From: Paraburkholderia silviterrae
Lineage (GTDB): Bacteria > Pseudomonadota > Gammaproteobacteria > Burkholderiales > Burkholderiaceae
DNA length: 64,000 bases
NCBI RefSeq assembly: GCF_004353915.1
Contig: NZ_SMRP01000016.1
Span: 68,246 to 132,245, forward strand
Direction: 5' to 3'
The translations under genes and the position numbers were made by a program. Positions 43,684-53,400 of this stretch are shown one piece after another (positions within the stretch are counted from its first letter, which is position 1; every line of letters starts with the position of its first letter). Under the pieces are notes generated by a model. That model did not search any database. It was not told the DNA's origin and worked only from the letters and a program-made list of their open reading frames with translations.

Positions 43684-44334
43684 TCAGTTGCCGAAGCGCT
43701 GCCGCACGACTTCTGCGACGGCCTTGCCGAGCTTGTGGTGCTGATCGGCTTCGTAGTGCACGCCGTCGGTGGGGCTGACTCTTACGATTTCCCCGGCATC
43801 GAGAAACGCCGAACCGTGTTTCACCGCCACGCGCTCGTAGAGCGGCGCGAGCAGGCGCGACCTGGCTGCGCCGCCCACGAAGATCTCGCCGAGAAAGCCC
43901 ACTTCGTCGATCGGCGCCGGCGCCATCAGCAGAACGTGCGGCGTCGATCCGCCCGGTCCCGCCCGACATGCGACGAGCGTTTCGAGCAGCACGTCGACCG
44001 AATTGGCGATGTCGGTGGGCGTGACGGAAAAACGCGCCTTGAGGTCGTTGGTGCCGAGCATGAGCACGACCACGTCCACGGGCAACTGACTCTCCAGGCA
44101 CGGGCGCAGGTACGCGAGGCCGTTCTTGTGATGACCCTCGATCGGGTCGTCGTGAACCGTCGTGCGCGCGGGCAGACCTTCCTCTATCACGTGCCACTCG
44201 CTGCCGAGCGCGGCGGCCAGCACGCCGGGCCAGCGGTCGGCGGGGCCGAAGCGCGCGAGCACGCCGGGCAGGTTGAGCGGCTTGGTGCCGTGGGTATTGG
44301 AATCGCCGTAACAGAGCAGGGTGCGTGACGACAT
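43684..44334 (-). CDS. SGNH/GDSL hydrolase (arylesterase-like)
   Basis: This 216-residue esterase has the four blocks of the SGNH fold: CYGDSNTHG (nucleophile Ser, residues 8-16), a central Gly region, LGTNDLK (Asn) and DGVHYEADQHHKLG (catalytic Asp and His). It lacks a signal peptide. GGAGAG precedes the ATG at 44334. It is divergent from the TetR gene at 44417, and the operator between them could control both. Confidence 0.9.
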   Translation of the reverse strand: MSSRTLLCYGDSNTHGTKPLNLPGVLARFGPADRWPGVLAAALGSEWHVIEEGLPARTTVHDDPIEGHHKNGLAYLRPCLESQLPVDVVVLMLGTNDLKARFSVTPTDIANSVDVLLETLVACRAGPGGSTPHVLLMAPAPIDEVGFLGEIFVGGAARSRLLAPLYERVAVKHGSAFLDAGEIVRVSPTDGVHYEADQHHKLGKAVAEVVRQRFGN

Positions 44335-44378
44335 GACAGTCTCTCCGGGTAATGGCACTACGCTAAACGTGAGATTAC

Positions 44379-44395
44379 TAGACGACTGGTCTATT
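44379..44395. promoter_or_regulatory. TetR/NemR-like operator between SGNH hydrolase and TetR genes
   Basis: TAGACGACTGGTCTA is an inverted repeat (TAGAC-N5-GTCTA) just upstream of the TetR gene. The same element occurs before the DJ-1 gene at 45115. Confidence 0.7.
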
Positions 44396-44416
44396 CGGCC
44401 TGTAACATGGCAATCC

Positions 44417-45019
44417 ATGAACGCAGCGCCAGCCGTCGAAGTACGGCAACACATCCTCGATACCGCCATGCCCATCCTGCTGGGCAAAGGCTTTTCGGCA
44501 GTGGGTCTCAACGAGATCCTCGCGGCCGCCGGCGTCCCCAAGGGGTCGTTCTATCACTATTTCGGCTCGAAGGAGGCGTTCGGCGAAGCATTGCTGACGT
44601 CGTATTTCGCCGAGTACGTGGAACGCCTCGAGGCGCAGTTCGGGCGCCAGACGGATACACCGGCCATGCGGCTCATAGGGTACTTCGAGCATTGGCGCAC
44701 GCTGCAGTGCGCGGACGGTCCCGATGGCAAATGCCTCGCGGTGAAGCTGGGCGCGGAGGTGAGCGACCTCTCGGAGCCAATGCGCGCGGTCCTGCGCCGC
44801 GGCACCGACGAGATCGTCGGGCGCATCGCCGCCTGCATCGAGGAAGGTCGGGCCGATGGATCGCTCGCGGGCGCGAGCGACGCCGCCGTGACGGCGGCGG
44901 CACTGTACCAACTCTGGCTTGGTGCAACGCTGATGGAAAAGATCCGCCGCGACCGCAGCCCGCTCGACGTTGCAATGGCGACCACGCGGCAATTGTTGAA
45001 CCTGCCGCCCGGCGATTGA
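44417..45019 (+). CDS. TetR-family repressor, NemR-like
   Basis: This 200-residue regulator has an N-terminal helix-turn-helix (GFSAVGLNEILAAAGVPKGSFYHYFGSKEAFG, residues 25-55) and a C-terminal ligand domain with a Cys (LQCADGPDGKCLAVKLGAE contains two). NemR senses electrophiles through cysteines, and the same could hold here. ATG 44417 was chosen because the upstream frame runs through the operator. Its targets, by shared operator, are itself and the DJ-1 gene. Confidence 0.88.
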   Translation: MNAAPAVEVRQHILDTAMPILLGKGFSAVGLNEILAAAGVPKGSFYHYFGSKEAFGEALLTSYFAEYVERLEAQFGRQTDTPAMRLIGYFEHWRTLQCADGPDGKCLAVKLGAEVSDLSEPMRAVLRRGTDEIVGRIAACIEEGRADGSLAGASDAAVTAAALYQLWLGATLMEKIRRDRSPLDVAMATTRQLLNLPPGD

Positions 45020-45114
45020 TCGAACGCGAATCCAGGCCACGCAGCAACAGGAATGCAGTGAACCGGCGCCCTTGAGCGGGCGCCATGTGTGAAGGGCCGT
45101 TTGGTGCGGCAAGT

Positions 45115-45131
45115 GAATAGACGACCGGTCT
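45115..45131 (+). promoter_or_regulatory. TetR/NemR-like operator before the DJ-1/PfpI gene
   Basis: TAGACGACCGGTCTA differs by one base from the element before the TetR gene. E. coli NemR sites have the form TAGACC-N-GGTCTA (from memory). Confidence 0.72.
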
Positions 45132-45213
45132 AATAGCGTGCGGGAAGCATGCCGTGCCGACCGGTTTCGCGGGGCGCGCGAGCGCCCGGACATCACAGAA
45201 AAGAGGAACGCCG

Positions 45214-45897
45214 ATGAAGGTACTGATCGTTTTGACTTCGCACGAAGACCTCGGCAACACGGGCAAGAAGACCGGTTTCTGGCTGGAGGAATTCGCCGCG
45301 CCGTACTACGCGTTGCGCGACGCGGGTGCGCAGATTACGCTGGCGTCGCCGAAGGGCGGCCGGCCTCCGCTCGATCCGAAGAGCAGCGATCCCTCGGCCC
45401 AGACCGATGCGACGCGCCGCTTCAACGCCGACGCCGCGGCGCGCGCAGAACTTTCCAATACGAAACGTCTCGCCGACGTGGACGCGAGCGCGTTCGACGC
45501 CGTGTTCTATCCTGGTGGCCACGGCCCGCTGTGGGATCTCGCGGAAGATCCGGTCTCGATCGCGCTGATCGAGAAGACGATTGCGGCGGGCAAGCCGGTC
45601 GCGGCCGTGTGCCATGCACCGGGCGTGCTGCGTCACGTGAAGGGCGCGGACGGCCGGCCGCTGGTGGCGGGCAAGGCGGTCACCGGCTTTTCGAACAGCG
45701 AAGAAGCCGCCGTGCAGCTGACCGACGTGGTGCCGTTCCTCGTCGAGGACATGCTGAAGGAAAGCGGCGGCAAGTACACGAAAGCCGCGGACTGGGCGCC
45801 GCACTTCGCGACCGACGGGCTGCTCATCACCGGGCAGAACCCGGCTTCGTCGGAACCTGTAGCCGAGGCGCTGCTCGCGGCGCTGCGCAGCAAGTGA
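45214..45897 (+). CDS. DJ-1/PfpI family protein (glyoxalase III-like)
   Basis: This 227-residue protein has a class I glutamine-amidotransferase-like fold. The nucleophile is C133 in AAVCHAPGVL, with YPGGHGPLWDL and the acid near the N-terminal EEFAAP. Such enzymes remove methylglyoxal or repair glycated proteins. The ATG at 45214 begins the conserved MKVLIVLTSHEDLG. It is led by a NemR-type operator and followed by an old-yellow-enzyme gene, an electrophile-detoxification context. Confidence 0.9.
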   Translation: MKVLIVLTSHEDLGNTGKKTGFWLEEFAAPYYALRDAGAQITLASPKGGRPPLDPKSSDPSAQTDATRRFNADAAARAELSNTKRLADVDASAFDAVFYPGGHGPLWDLAEDPVSIALIEKTIAAGKPVAAVCHAPGVLRHVKGADGRPLVAGKAVTGFSNSEEAAVQLTDVVPFLVEDMLKESGGKYTKAADWAPHFATDGLLITGQNPASSEPVAEALLAALRSK

Positions 45898-46200
45898 GCG
45901 CAGACGCTCTGCCGTCTGCGATCGATTGCTGGCGCGGCCCGTTGAGTCTCGAGTCTTTCGGCCGGACGCTCCGCGCGCGTGTCGCGTCCGGTTGCTTTGC
46001 TTTGCCGTTTCTCCAGTTTTGAACCGCCGGTCCCAGGCTGAAGGCGGCGAGGCAATCGCTGCCTCCATCCGCTCCCGATCTTCATTTCCTCCCGGCAACG
46101 CCAGCTGCGGCGCGCCCGGCGGCTTGCGTCCATCGCAACCATCACGAGACCTCAGTCGGCCACTCAGGCGGCCACTCTGGTCGACACAGGAGAGCAGTAG
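45898..46200. other. 303-bp gap before the old yellow enzyme gene
   Basis: A short direct repeat GGCCACTC occurs twice (near 46157 and 46170). No second copy of the NemR-type operator, promoter or gene was recognised. Confidence 0.45.
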
Positions 46201-47298
46201 ATGTCTGCATTGTTCGAACCGTTCAAGCTCCAGGGCGTGTCCCTGCGCAACCGCATTGCCGTGCCGCCGATGTGTCAGTACATGGCCGTCGACGGCAGGG
46301 TCAACGACTGGCATCACGCCCACTACACGCAAATCGCGCGTGGCGGCGCGGGCCTCGTGATTGTCGAAGCCACGGCGGTTTCGCCGGAAGGCCGCATCAC
46401 GCCGGGCTGCACGGGCATCTGGAACGACGAGCAGGCCAAGGCCTTTGCGCCGATAGTCGCCGCGATCAAGGCGGCCGGCGCGGTGCCGGGCATCCAGATC
46501 GCGCACGCGGGCCGCAAGGCGAGCGCGAACCGCCCATGGGAGGGTGACGACCATATCGCCGAAGGCGATGAGCGCGGCTGGCAGACGATCGCGCCGTCCC
46601 CGATCGAGTTCGGCGCGCATCTGCCGAAAGTCCCGCGCGCGATGACGCTCGACGATATTGCGCGCGTGCGCGAGGACTTCGTCGCGGCGGCGAAGCGGGC
46701 GCTCGACGCCGGTTTCGAATGGCTCGAGCTGCACTTCGCGCATGGCTATCTGGGCCAGAGTTTCTTTTCGGAACATTCGAACCAGCGCACCGACGCCTAT
46801 GGCGGCAACCTCGAAAACCGCAGCCGTTTCCTTCTGGAAACGCTGGCTGCCGTGCGCAAGGTCTGGCCGGAGCACCTGCCGTTGACTGCGCGCTTTGGCG
46901 TCATCGAATACGATGGTCGCGACGAGCAGACGCTTGCCGAGTCGATCGAGCTGGCCAAGGGCTTCAAGCGCGAAGGGCTCGACATGCTGAGCGTGAGCGT
47001 GGGTTTCACCACGCCGACCGCGCAGATTCCCTGGGCGCCGGCCTTCCTCGCGCCGATCGCGCAAAAGGTGCGCCGCGCCGTGGGTCTGCCGGTGTCGTCG
47101 GCATGGGGTATCGGCACGCCGGAGTTGGCCGAGCGCTCTGTGGCCTCGGAGCAACTGGACCTCGTGATGGTCGGCCGCGCGCATCTTGCGAACCCGCATT
47201 GGCCGTACTTTGCCGCACAAGCGTTGAAGGTCGAGCGCGCGGCATGGACGCTGCCCACACCGTACGCGCATTGGCTCGAACGCTATAAGGTGAGTTAA
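46201..47298 (+). CDS. Old yellow enzyme, YqjM-type NADH:flavin oxidoreductase
   Basis: This 365-residue FMN ene-reductase reduces activated C=C bonds of enones and other electrophiles, or quinones. C25 in PPMCQYMA is the redox-sensing Cys of the thermophilic-like class. QIAHAGRK and LHFAHGYL hold the FMN/substrate residues, and the FMN phosphate-binding end is VMVGRAHLANPHW. AGGAGA stands 7 nt before the ATG. It is probably in the same response group as the TetR and DJ-1 genes. Confidence 0.93.
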   Translation: MSALFEPFKLQGVSLRNRIAVPPMCQYMAVDGRVNDWHHAHYTQIARGGAGLVIVEATAVSPEGRITPGCTGIWNDEQAKAFAPIVAAIKAAGAVPGIQIAHAGRKASANRPWEGDDHIAEGDERGWQTIAPSPIEFGAHLPKVPRAMTLDDIARVREDFVAAAKRALDAGFEWLELHFAHGYLGQSFFSEHSNQRTDAYGGNLENRSRFLLETLAAVRKVWPEHLPLTARFGVIEYDGRDEQTLAESIELAKGFKREGLDMLSVSVGFTTPTAQIPWAPAFLAPIAQKVRRAVGLPVSSAWGIGTPELAERSVASEQLDLVMVGRAHLANPHWPYFAAQALKVERAAWTLPTPYAHWLERYKVS

Positions 47299-47355
47299 GC
47301 AGGGCGATGGGCAATATTGCCCATCGGCAATTTCGTTGACGATAAGGAAATATCG

Positions 47356-47655
47356 ATGAGCATCTATCTCTTTGCGAGCATCACGCCGAAGCCCGAACAC
47401 GTTGCCGAACTGGAGGCGGAACTGCGTCACATGGTGGTGCAGACGCGCAATGAAGCGGGCAATCGCCGTTATGACCTGCTACGTCGCGCAGATGGCGCAC
47501 CGGGTTTTTATATCTACGAAACCTATGTGGACGAAGCGGCGGTGCAAGCGCATCGTGAGAGCGCGCATTACGTGGCGTTTCGCGGCAAGATTGGCGACTG
47601 GCTGGCCGAACCGGTCGACGTCAAGGTGTTGAAGGGTGTGGATATCGCGGCGTGA
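47356..47655 (+). CDS. ABM-domain monooxygenase (YgiN-like)
   Basis: This 99-residue dimeric alpha+beta barrel protein begins MSIYLFASITPKPEHVAELE and has the conserved NEAGNRRYDL and YETYVDEAAVQAHRESAHY blocks. Members act as quinol monooxygenases or related enzymes. AAGGAAAT precedes the ATG at 47356; a longer in-frame start at 47317 is less likely. It is placed 57 nt after the old yellow enzyme, so co-transcription is likely. Confidence 0.9.
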   Translation: MSIYLFASITPKPEHVAELEAELRHMVVQTRNEAGNRRYDLLRRADGAPGFYIYETYVDEAAVQAHRESAHYVAFRGKIGDWLAEPVDVKVLKGVDIAA

Positions 47656-47699
47656 AGCCGCGAATTCGGCCGCATGCCTGAGCGCATTCGAAGCAAGCC

Positions 47700-47721
47700 G
47701 CCGGGCGTTGCGATGCCCGGC
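47700..47721 (+). terminator. Hairpin after the monooxygenase gene
   Basis: GCCGGGC and GCCCGGC pair around an 8-nt loop, with only a weak T-rich stretch afterwards. Probable transcript end. Confidence 0.4.
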
Positions 47722-47832
47722 GCATGATTCGCTTTACGCCAATGCGCGCGTCCCAGCAGGGTATTAAGCCGTAGTCCAGAATAAATTTCAGGGCTCGCTG
47801 GTCGACGTCGTGAATATTTCTTCGATCCGCCA

Positions 47833-50265
47833 ATGCGGCCAATTAAAATCGGGCTGTCGCTCCCAGACTGGCTCATCCGAATGCAGATCGAAGACCTTTT
47901 TCAGCGTGCTCACGAACGGCATCTCGCAGGCGATCTTGCGTCTGCGCGCGAAACTTACAGTCGTATTGTCGATCTGGATCCGTCACACAGCGACGCGGTA
48001 TTCCGGCTTGGCGTAGTCGACGTTCAGGAGGGGCGCTATCAGGAAGCCATCGCGTGGCTTACGCGCGCCTTCGATCTCAAACCTGGCGATCGACGGTATC
48101 GCGAGGCATTGGGGCAGGCCTTCGCGCTCGCACATCGTTACGAAGAAGCCACCTCGATTTATCGCGGGTTGCTCGATGAGGATGACGCGGATCCCGACCT
48201 ATGGTTCGGGCTAGGCAGCGCGCTGCAGGCACAGGGCGCGCTGCATGAAGCGGCGTCGGCGTGGGAAGCGGTTTCGCAACGCGATCCACGCCGGGCCGAC
48301 GCACTCAATAATCTCGGCAACTGCTGCCGTTTGCGCAACGAGCCCGCGTTGGCGCAGTCCGCGTACGAGCGCGCGCTGGCGGCGCAACCCGGCAACGCGG
48401 ACGCGCTCACGAACCTCGGCACGCTGCTGCAGGCGCAAGGCCGGCACGAGCAGGCGCAGGGGTTGCTGCGCGAGGCGGTGGCTGCGGCACCCGGGTCGCC
48501 GGCCGCGCTCGTGAATCTCGGCGCGGTGTTGATCGAGTGCGAGAATCCGCAGGAGGCCGCAGACGTGCTCGCGCGTGCGGTGGCGATCGCGCCGGCCTTC
48601 GCGCCGGCGGCCTTCAATTACGGCAACGCGCTGCATGCGCTAGGCCATGGCCGCGAGGCGCAGACGCAGTATCGGCGAGTGCTCGAGATCGAGCCCGGGC
48701 ATGCCGAAGCGGCGAACAATCTCGGCAACGTGTGTCGCGAGCTGGGCGAGCACAAGGCGGCAATGGAGGCGTTCGAAACGGCCATTCAGGCGCGGCCCGA
48801 TTTCGTCGACGCCTATAACAATGCGGCCAACCTGTTGCGCGCGCTCGGCCGCCAGGATGCAGCGTGCGTCTTGCTGCGCAAGGCACTGGCGCTCGCACCC
48901 ACGCACTCGGCCACGCTGAACAACCTCGGCAACGTGCTCAAGGACCGCGGCGAGCTAGAGGACGGCATCGTGTGCCTGCGTCAGGCGCTGGCGAGCGATC
49001 CCGGCAACCTGACCGCGCATAGCAATTTGCTCTATGCACTTTCGTTCCAGTCGTCCGATGCCGCGGCGATTCTTGCCGAAGCGCGCCGCTGGGCCGCGCA
49101 GCACGAAATGCCACTGCGCGCGTCTCGCGTTGCGCAGGCTCCGGTGCGCGCTTCAGGGCGGCGCCTGAGAATCGGTTATGTATCGGCGGATTTTCGTGAG
49201 CATTGCCAGGCATTTTTCATGATGCCGCTATTGTCGAACCACGACAGGACGCGCTTCGAGATCCACGCGTATTCGAGCGTCGTGCGTCCCGACACCATTA
49301 CCACGCGCCTCGCTACGCACGTGGACGTCTGGCACGACGTGCGCCCGCTCGGCGATGCCGCGCTGGCCGAGAAAATCCGCGCGGACGGCATCGATATTCT
49401 CGTCGATCTGGCGATGCACATGGCCGATGGCCGGCCTTTGCTGTTTGCGCGTCAGGCAGCACCGGTGCAGGTCGCGTGGCTCGCCTATCCGGGCACGACC
49501 GGCCTCGACGCCATGAATTACCGCCTGACCGATCCATATCTCGACCCGTCCTCGCATGACAGTCAGTACAGCGAACGTTCAATCCGCCTGCCTGACACGT
49601 TCTGGTGCTATGACCCTCTCGCGGTGGAGCCGGCCGTCAACGGGCTGCCGGCCGAGAGCGCCGGCTATGTGACGCTAGGCAGCCTGAATAACCCGTGCAA
49701 GCTGACTGACGCTACGCTCGATCTCTGGGCTGCGGTCTTCGCGGCGCTGCCCGATGCGCGATTGCTGCTGATGGCGCCGCAAGGCGATGCGCGCGAGCGT
49801 CTCGCGGCACGGTTGGCGCGCCACGGCATTGATCGCGCACGTGTGCGCTTCGCGGCGTTTCAGCCGCGCGACGCCTATTTGCGCACGTATCATGAGATCG
49901 ATCTCGCGCTGGACACGTTGCCGTACAACGGTCACACCACGAGCCTCGACGCGATGTGGATGGGCGTGCCGGTGGTCACGCGCGTGGGTGCGACGTGCGC
50001 GGGGCGCGCTGGCTTGTCTCAGTTGGCGAATCTCGGGCTCGACGAGCTCGCCGCGTTTTCCGACGACGCATTCGTGCGAACCGTTGTTGAACTGTCGAAC
50101 GATCTGCCACGGCTGGCCGGTCTGCGCGCTTCATTGCGCGCGCGCATGGAGGCGTCGCCGCTCATGGACGGCGTACGTTTCGCGAGGGGCATGGAGGCCG
50201 CTTACGAAACGATGTGGCGCGAGCAAAGGGGAGCGGTGACCGACGCGCCAGAAAGCGCGTCGTGA
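47833..50265 (+). CDS. TPR protein with O-GlcNAc transferase (SPINDLY)-like domain
   Basis: This 810-residue protein has about eleven tetratricopeptide repeats (residues 15-400; many copies of the ALNNLGN / A..Y..AL pattern) and a GT41-like C-terminal domain (residues 430-800). The catalytic-region His is in RIGYVSADFREHCQAFF, and the nucleotide-binding loop is LPYNGHTTSLDAMWMGVPVVT, as in OGT. The ATG at 47881 (MQIEDLFQRAHER) is an alternative start. In bacteria such enzymes glycosylate proteins or surface structures. No substrate protein or sugar-biosynthesis gene is adjacent. Confidence 0.88.
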   Translation: MRPIKIGLSLPDWLIRMQIEDLFQRAHERHLAGDLASARETYSRIVDLDPSHSDAVFRLGVVDVQEGRYQEAIAWLTRAFDLKPGDRRYREALGQAFALAHRYEEATSIYRGLLDEDDADPDLWFGLGSALQAQGALHEAASAWEAVSQRDPRRADALNNLGNCCRLRNEPALAQSAYERALAAQPGNADALTNLGTLLQAQGRHEQAQGLLREAVAAAPGSPAALVNLGAVLIECENPQEAADVLARAVAIAPAFAPAAFNYGNALHALGHGREAQTQYRRVLEIEPGHAEAANNLGNVCRELGEHKAAMEAFETAIQARPDFVDAYNNAANLLRALGRQDAACVLLRKALALAPTHSATLNNLGNVLKDRGELEDGIVCLRQALASDPGNLTAHSNLLYALSFQSSDAAAILAEARRWAAQHEMPLRASRVAQAPVRASGRRLRIGYVSADFREHCQAFFMMPLLSNHDRTRFEIHAYSSVVRPDTITTRLATHVDVWHDVRPLGDAALAEKIRADGIDILVDLAMHMADGRPLLFARQAAPVQVAWLAYPGTTGLDAMNYRLTDPYLDPSSHDSQYSERSIRLPDTFWCYDPLAVEPAVNGLPAESAGYVTLGSLNNPCKLTDATLDLWAAVFAALPDARLLLMAPQGDARERLAARLARHGIDRARVRFAAFQPRDAYLRTYHEIDLALDTLPYNGHTTSLDAMWMGVPVVTRVGATCAGRAGLSQLANLGLDELAAFSDDAFVRTVVELSNDLPRLAGLRASLRARMEASPLMDGVRFARGMEAAYETMWREQRGAVTDAPESAS

Positions 50266-50295
50266 AATCGCGATGAAATCGAGGTGAAATCGCGC
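50263..50295 (+). repeat. 11-bp tandem repeat overlapping the stop codon
   Basis: Three units (TGAAATCGCGA, TGAAATCGAGG, TGAAATCGCGC) follow one another, and the first TGA is the stop codon of the TPR gene. A fourth partial unit TGAAGCGG follows. Confidence 0.75.
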
Positions 50296-50390
50296 TGAAG
50301 CGGCTGGCAGGATGGATTAGGCCGTTCGGCCAGCTTGCGAACCGGCGCGGGCGGCCCGGGCAGGGGCTCGGCGGGCACACGCCCGGCGTG

Positions 50391-50406
50391 CTGTATAAAT
50401 ATACAG
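50391..50406 (+). promoter_or_regulatory. LexA (SOS) box upstream of uvrA
   Basis: CTGTATAAATATACAG keeps CTGT-N8-ACAG exactly and differs from the ideal CTG(TA)5CAG in one central base. It lies about 100 bp before the UvrA start in an otherwise GC-rich gap. This indicates DNA-damage induction of the gene. Confidence 0.85.
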
Positions 50407-50489
50407 TAGAATCTCAACCCAGACGGCCCCACCAGGGCTGAGCGTTGCCGGGCCGCGCCGCCCGGCCCCACGCGTTTCATCCAGCCGGA

Positions 50490-53400
50490 ATGCCAGCGCA
50501 AGTGAGCGATAACCGATCTATTCGTATCCGCGGTGCCCGCCAGCACAACCTCAAGAATCTCGACCTCGACCTGCACACCGGCCAAATGACGGTCGTGACC
50601 GGCCCGTCTGGCTCGGGCAAGTCCAGCCTCGTGTTCGACACCCTTTACGCGGAAGGGCAGCGCCGTTACGTCGAAACCTTCAGTGCATATGCACGCCAGT
50701 TTCTCGACCGCATGGACCGGCCACAGGTCGATCGCGTCGACGGCGTGCCGCCCGCCATCGCCATCGACCAGACCAACCCCGTGCGCAGTTCGCGCTCCAC
50801 GGTCGGCACGATGACGGAGTTGAACGACCATCTGAAGCTGCTCTACGCGCGCGCCGCGAATCTGTTCGACCGCGAGACCGCGCAGCCGGTGCGTCACGAC
50901 ACGCCCGAGACGATCTACGCGGAATTGCGCTCGCGCACGGCCGCGGGCGACCCGCGCCTCGTCGTGACGTTCCCGGTCGAGTTGCCCGAGACGACCACCG
51001 AAGAGGAAGTCGCGCAGTGGCTTTCCGCCAGCGGCTACACACGCGTGCAGGCGCAGCGCGAAGTGAAGGGCGCCGACGGCACGCGCAAGCTGCTAGACGT
51101 GGTGGCCGACCGCTTCCGCCTGCAGAACGCCGAGAAGAGCCGCGTGATCGAGGCGATCGAGGCGTCGCTCAGGCGCGGTGCCGGACGTGTGAACATTTAT
51201 GTCGTATCGGAAACCGACGGCGCCGCCGATGTTTCCGATGCGAAACCCGAGCCGCAGATCTGGCGCTTTTCCACCGGCCTCCATTGCCCGGACAGCGATC
51301 TGCGCTATGCGGACCCGCAGCCGGCACTGTTCTCGTTCAACTCGGCCTACGGCGCGTGCGATGTGTGCCGCGGCTTCGGCCGCGTGATCGGCGTCGACTG
51401 GGGGCTTGTGATTCCCGACGCGCGCAAGACACTACGCGGCGGCGCGATCAAGCCGCTGCAAACGCCCGCGTGGAAGGAGTGTCAGGATGACCTGATGCGC
51501 TACGCCGCCAAGGCCGGCATTCCGCGCGACACTGCGTGGTCGGAATTGACGCAGGAGCAGCGCGACTGGGTGCTTAACGGCACCCCGGACTGGAAGGGCA
51601 ACTGGCAAGCGCAGTGGTACGGCGTCAAGCGATTCTTCCAGTATCTGGAGTCGAAGGCGTACAAGATGCACATTCGCGTGCTGCTTTCGAAGTACCGCAG
51701 CTACACGCCGTGCGAAACGTGCGGCGGCGCGCGCCTGAAAACGGAGGCTTTGCAATGGCGCCTTGGGTCGCAGGAGAATGCGGACGAGGTGCTCGCGCCC
51801 GAGGCGCGTTTCATGCCGCACGGCGTGCAGTGGTCGCGCGCGCAACTCGAAGCGCTGCCTGGCCTTACGCTTCACGACGTCATGCTGCTGCCGATCGAGC
51901 GCATCCGCCGTTTCTTCGACGGTCTCTCGCTATCGTCAGCACTGCTTGACGACGCGCTCAAGCTGCTGCTCGCGGAAGTGCGCACGCGGCTGAAGTATCT
52001 ATGCGACGTCGGACTCGGCTATCTCACGCTCGACCGCCAGAGCCGCACGCTCTCGGGCGGCGAGGTGCAGCGCATCAACCTGACCACGGCGCTCGGCACG
52101 TCGCTCACGAAGACGCTATTCGTCCTCGACGAGCCGAGCATCGGCCTGCATCCGCGTGACCTGAACCGCATCGTCGAAGCGATGCACCGCCTGCGCGACG
52201 CGGGCAACACGCTCGTGGTCGTCGAGCACGATCCCTCGGTGATGCTGGCCGCCGACCGGCTGATCGACATGGGGCCCGGCCCGGGTGAGCGTGGCGGCAC
52301 GATTGTCTACGACGGCACGCCCGACGACATTCGCTCGTCCGGCACCTTGACGGGCGAGTACCTGGGCGGCCACCGGGCCGTCGCCGACGCTTCGCACTGG
52401 GAGCGCCGCGCCGTCGATGCGAGCACGCCGCGCCTCGTGCTCGAAGGCGCGAGCGAGCACAATCTGCGCGACGTGACGGTGGAGATTCCCCTGCAGCGCC
52501 TCGTGTGCGTAACGGGCGTGTCGGGCTCCGGTAAATCGACGCTCGTGCAGGACGTGCTGTATCCGGCTCTCGCGCGTCACCTCGGCAAGGCCACCGAAGC
52601 GCCAGGCGTCTATCGCAACCTGAGCGGCGCGGAGCAGATCAGCGACGCCGTGTTCGTCGACCAGTCGCCGATCGGCAAGACCGCGCGCTCGAATCCGGCC
52701 AGCTACGTGGGTGCGTTCGACGAGATCCGCAAGCTGTTCGCCAAGGCGCCGCTCGCAAAGCAGCGCGGCTATACGGCGGGCATGTTCAGCTTCAACTCGG
52801 GCGAGGGGCGTTGCCCGACCTGCGGCGGCTCGGGTTTCGAGCACATCGAAATGCAGTTCCTGAGCGACGTCTATCTGCGCTGCCCGGACTGCGACGGCAG
52901 CCGCTACCGCCCGGAAGTGCTCGAAGTGAAGATCGAGCGCGGTGGCCGCACGCTCTCGGTTGCGGACGTGCTGGATCTCACCGTCAGCGAGGCGGCGCAA
53001 TGCTTCCGTGAGGATGCCGAAGTATTGCGCGTGATCCAGCCGATCGTCGACGTGGGTCTCGAATACGTGAAGCTCGGGCAACCCGTGCCGACGCTTTCGG
53101 GCGGCGAGGCGCAGCGCCTGAAGCTCGCGGGCTATCTGGCGGAAACGGCGCAGGCGAAAGGCAGGGAGAACGCAGCCGGTGGGCGCCTTTTCATGTTCGA
53201 TGAGCCCACCACAGGCCTGCATTTCGACGACATCGCCAAGTTGATGCGCGCGTTCGGCAAGCTCCTCGCGGGTGGCCATTCGCTGCTCGTGATCGAGCAC
53301 AACCTCGACGTGATCCGCGCCGCGGACTGGCTGATCGATCTCGGCCCGGAAGGCGGCGACGCGGGCGGCGAGGTGGTGTGCGTGGGCACGCCGGACGACG

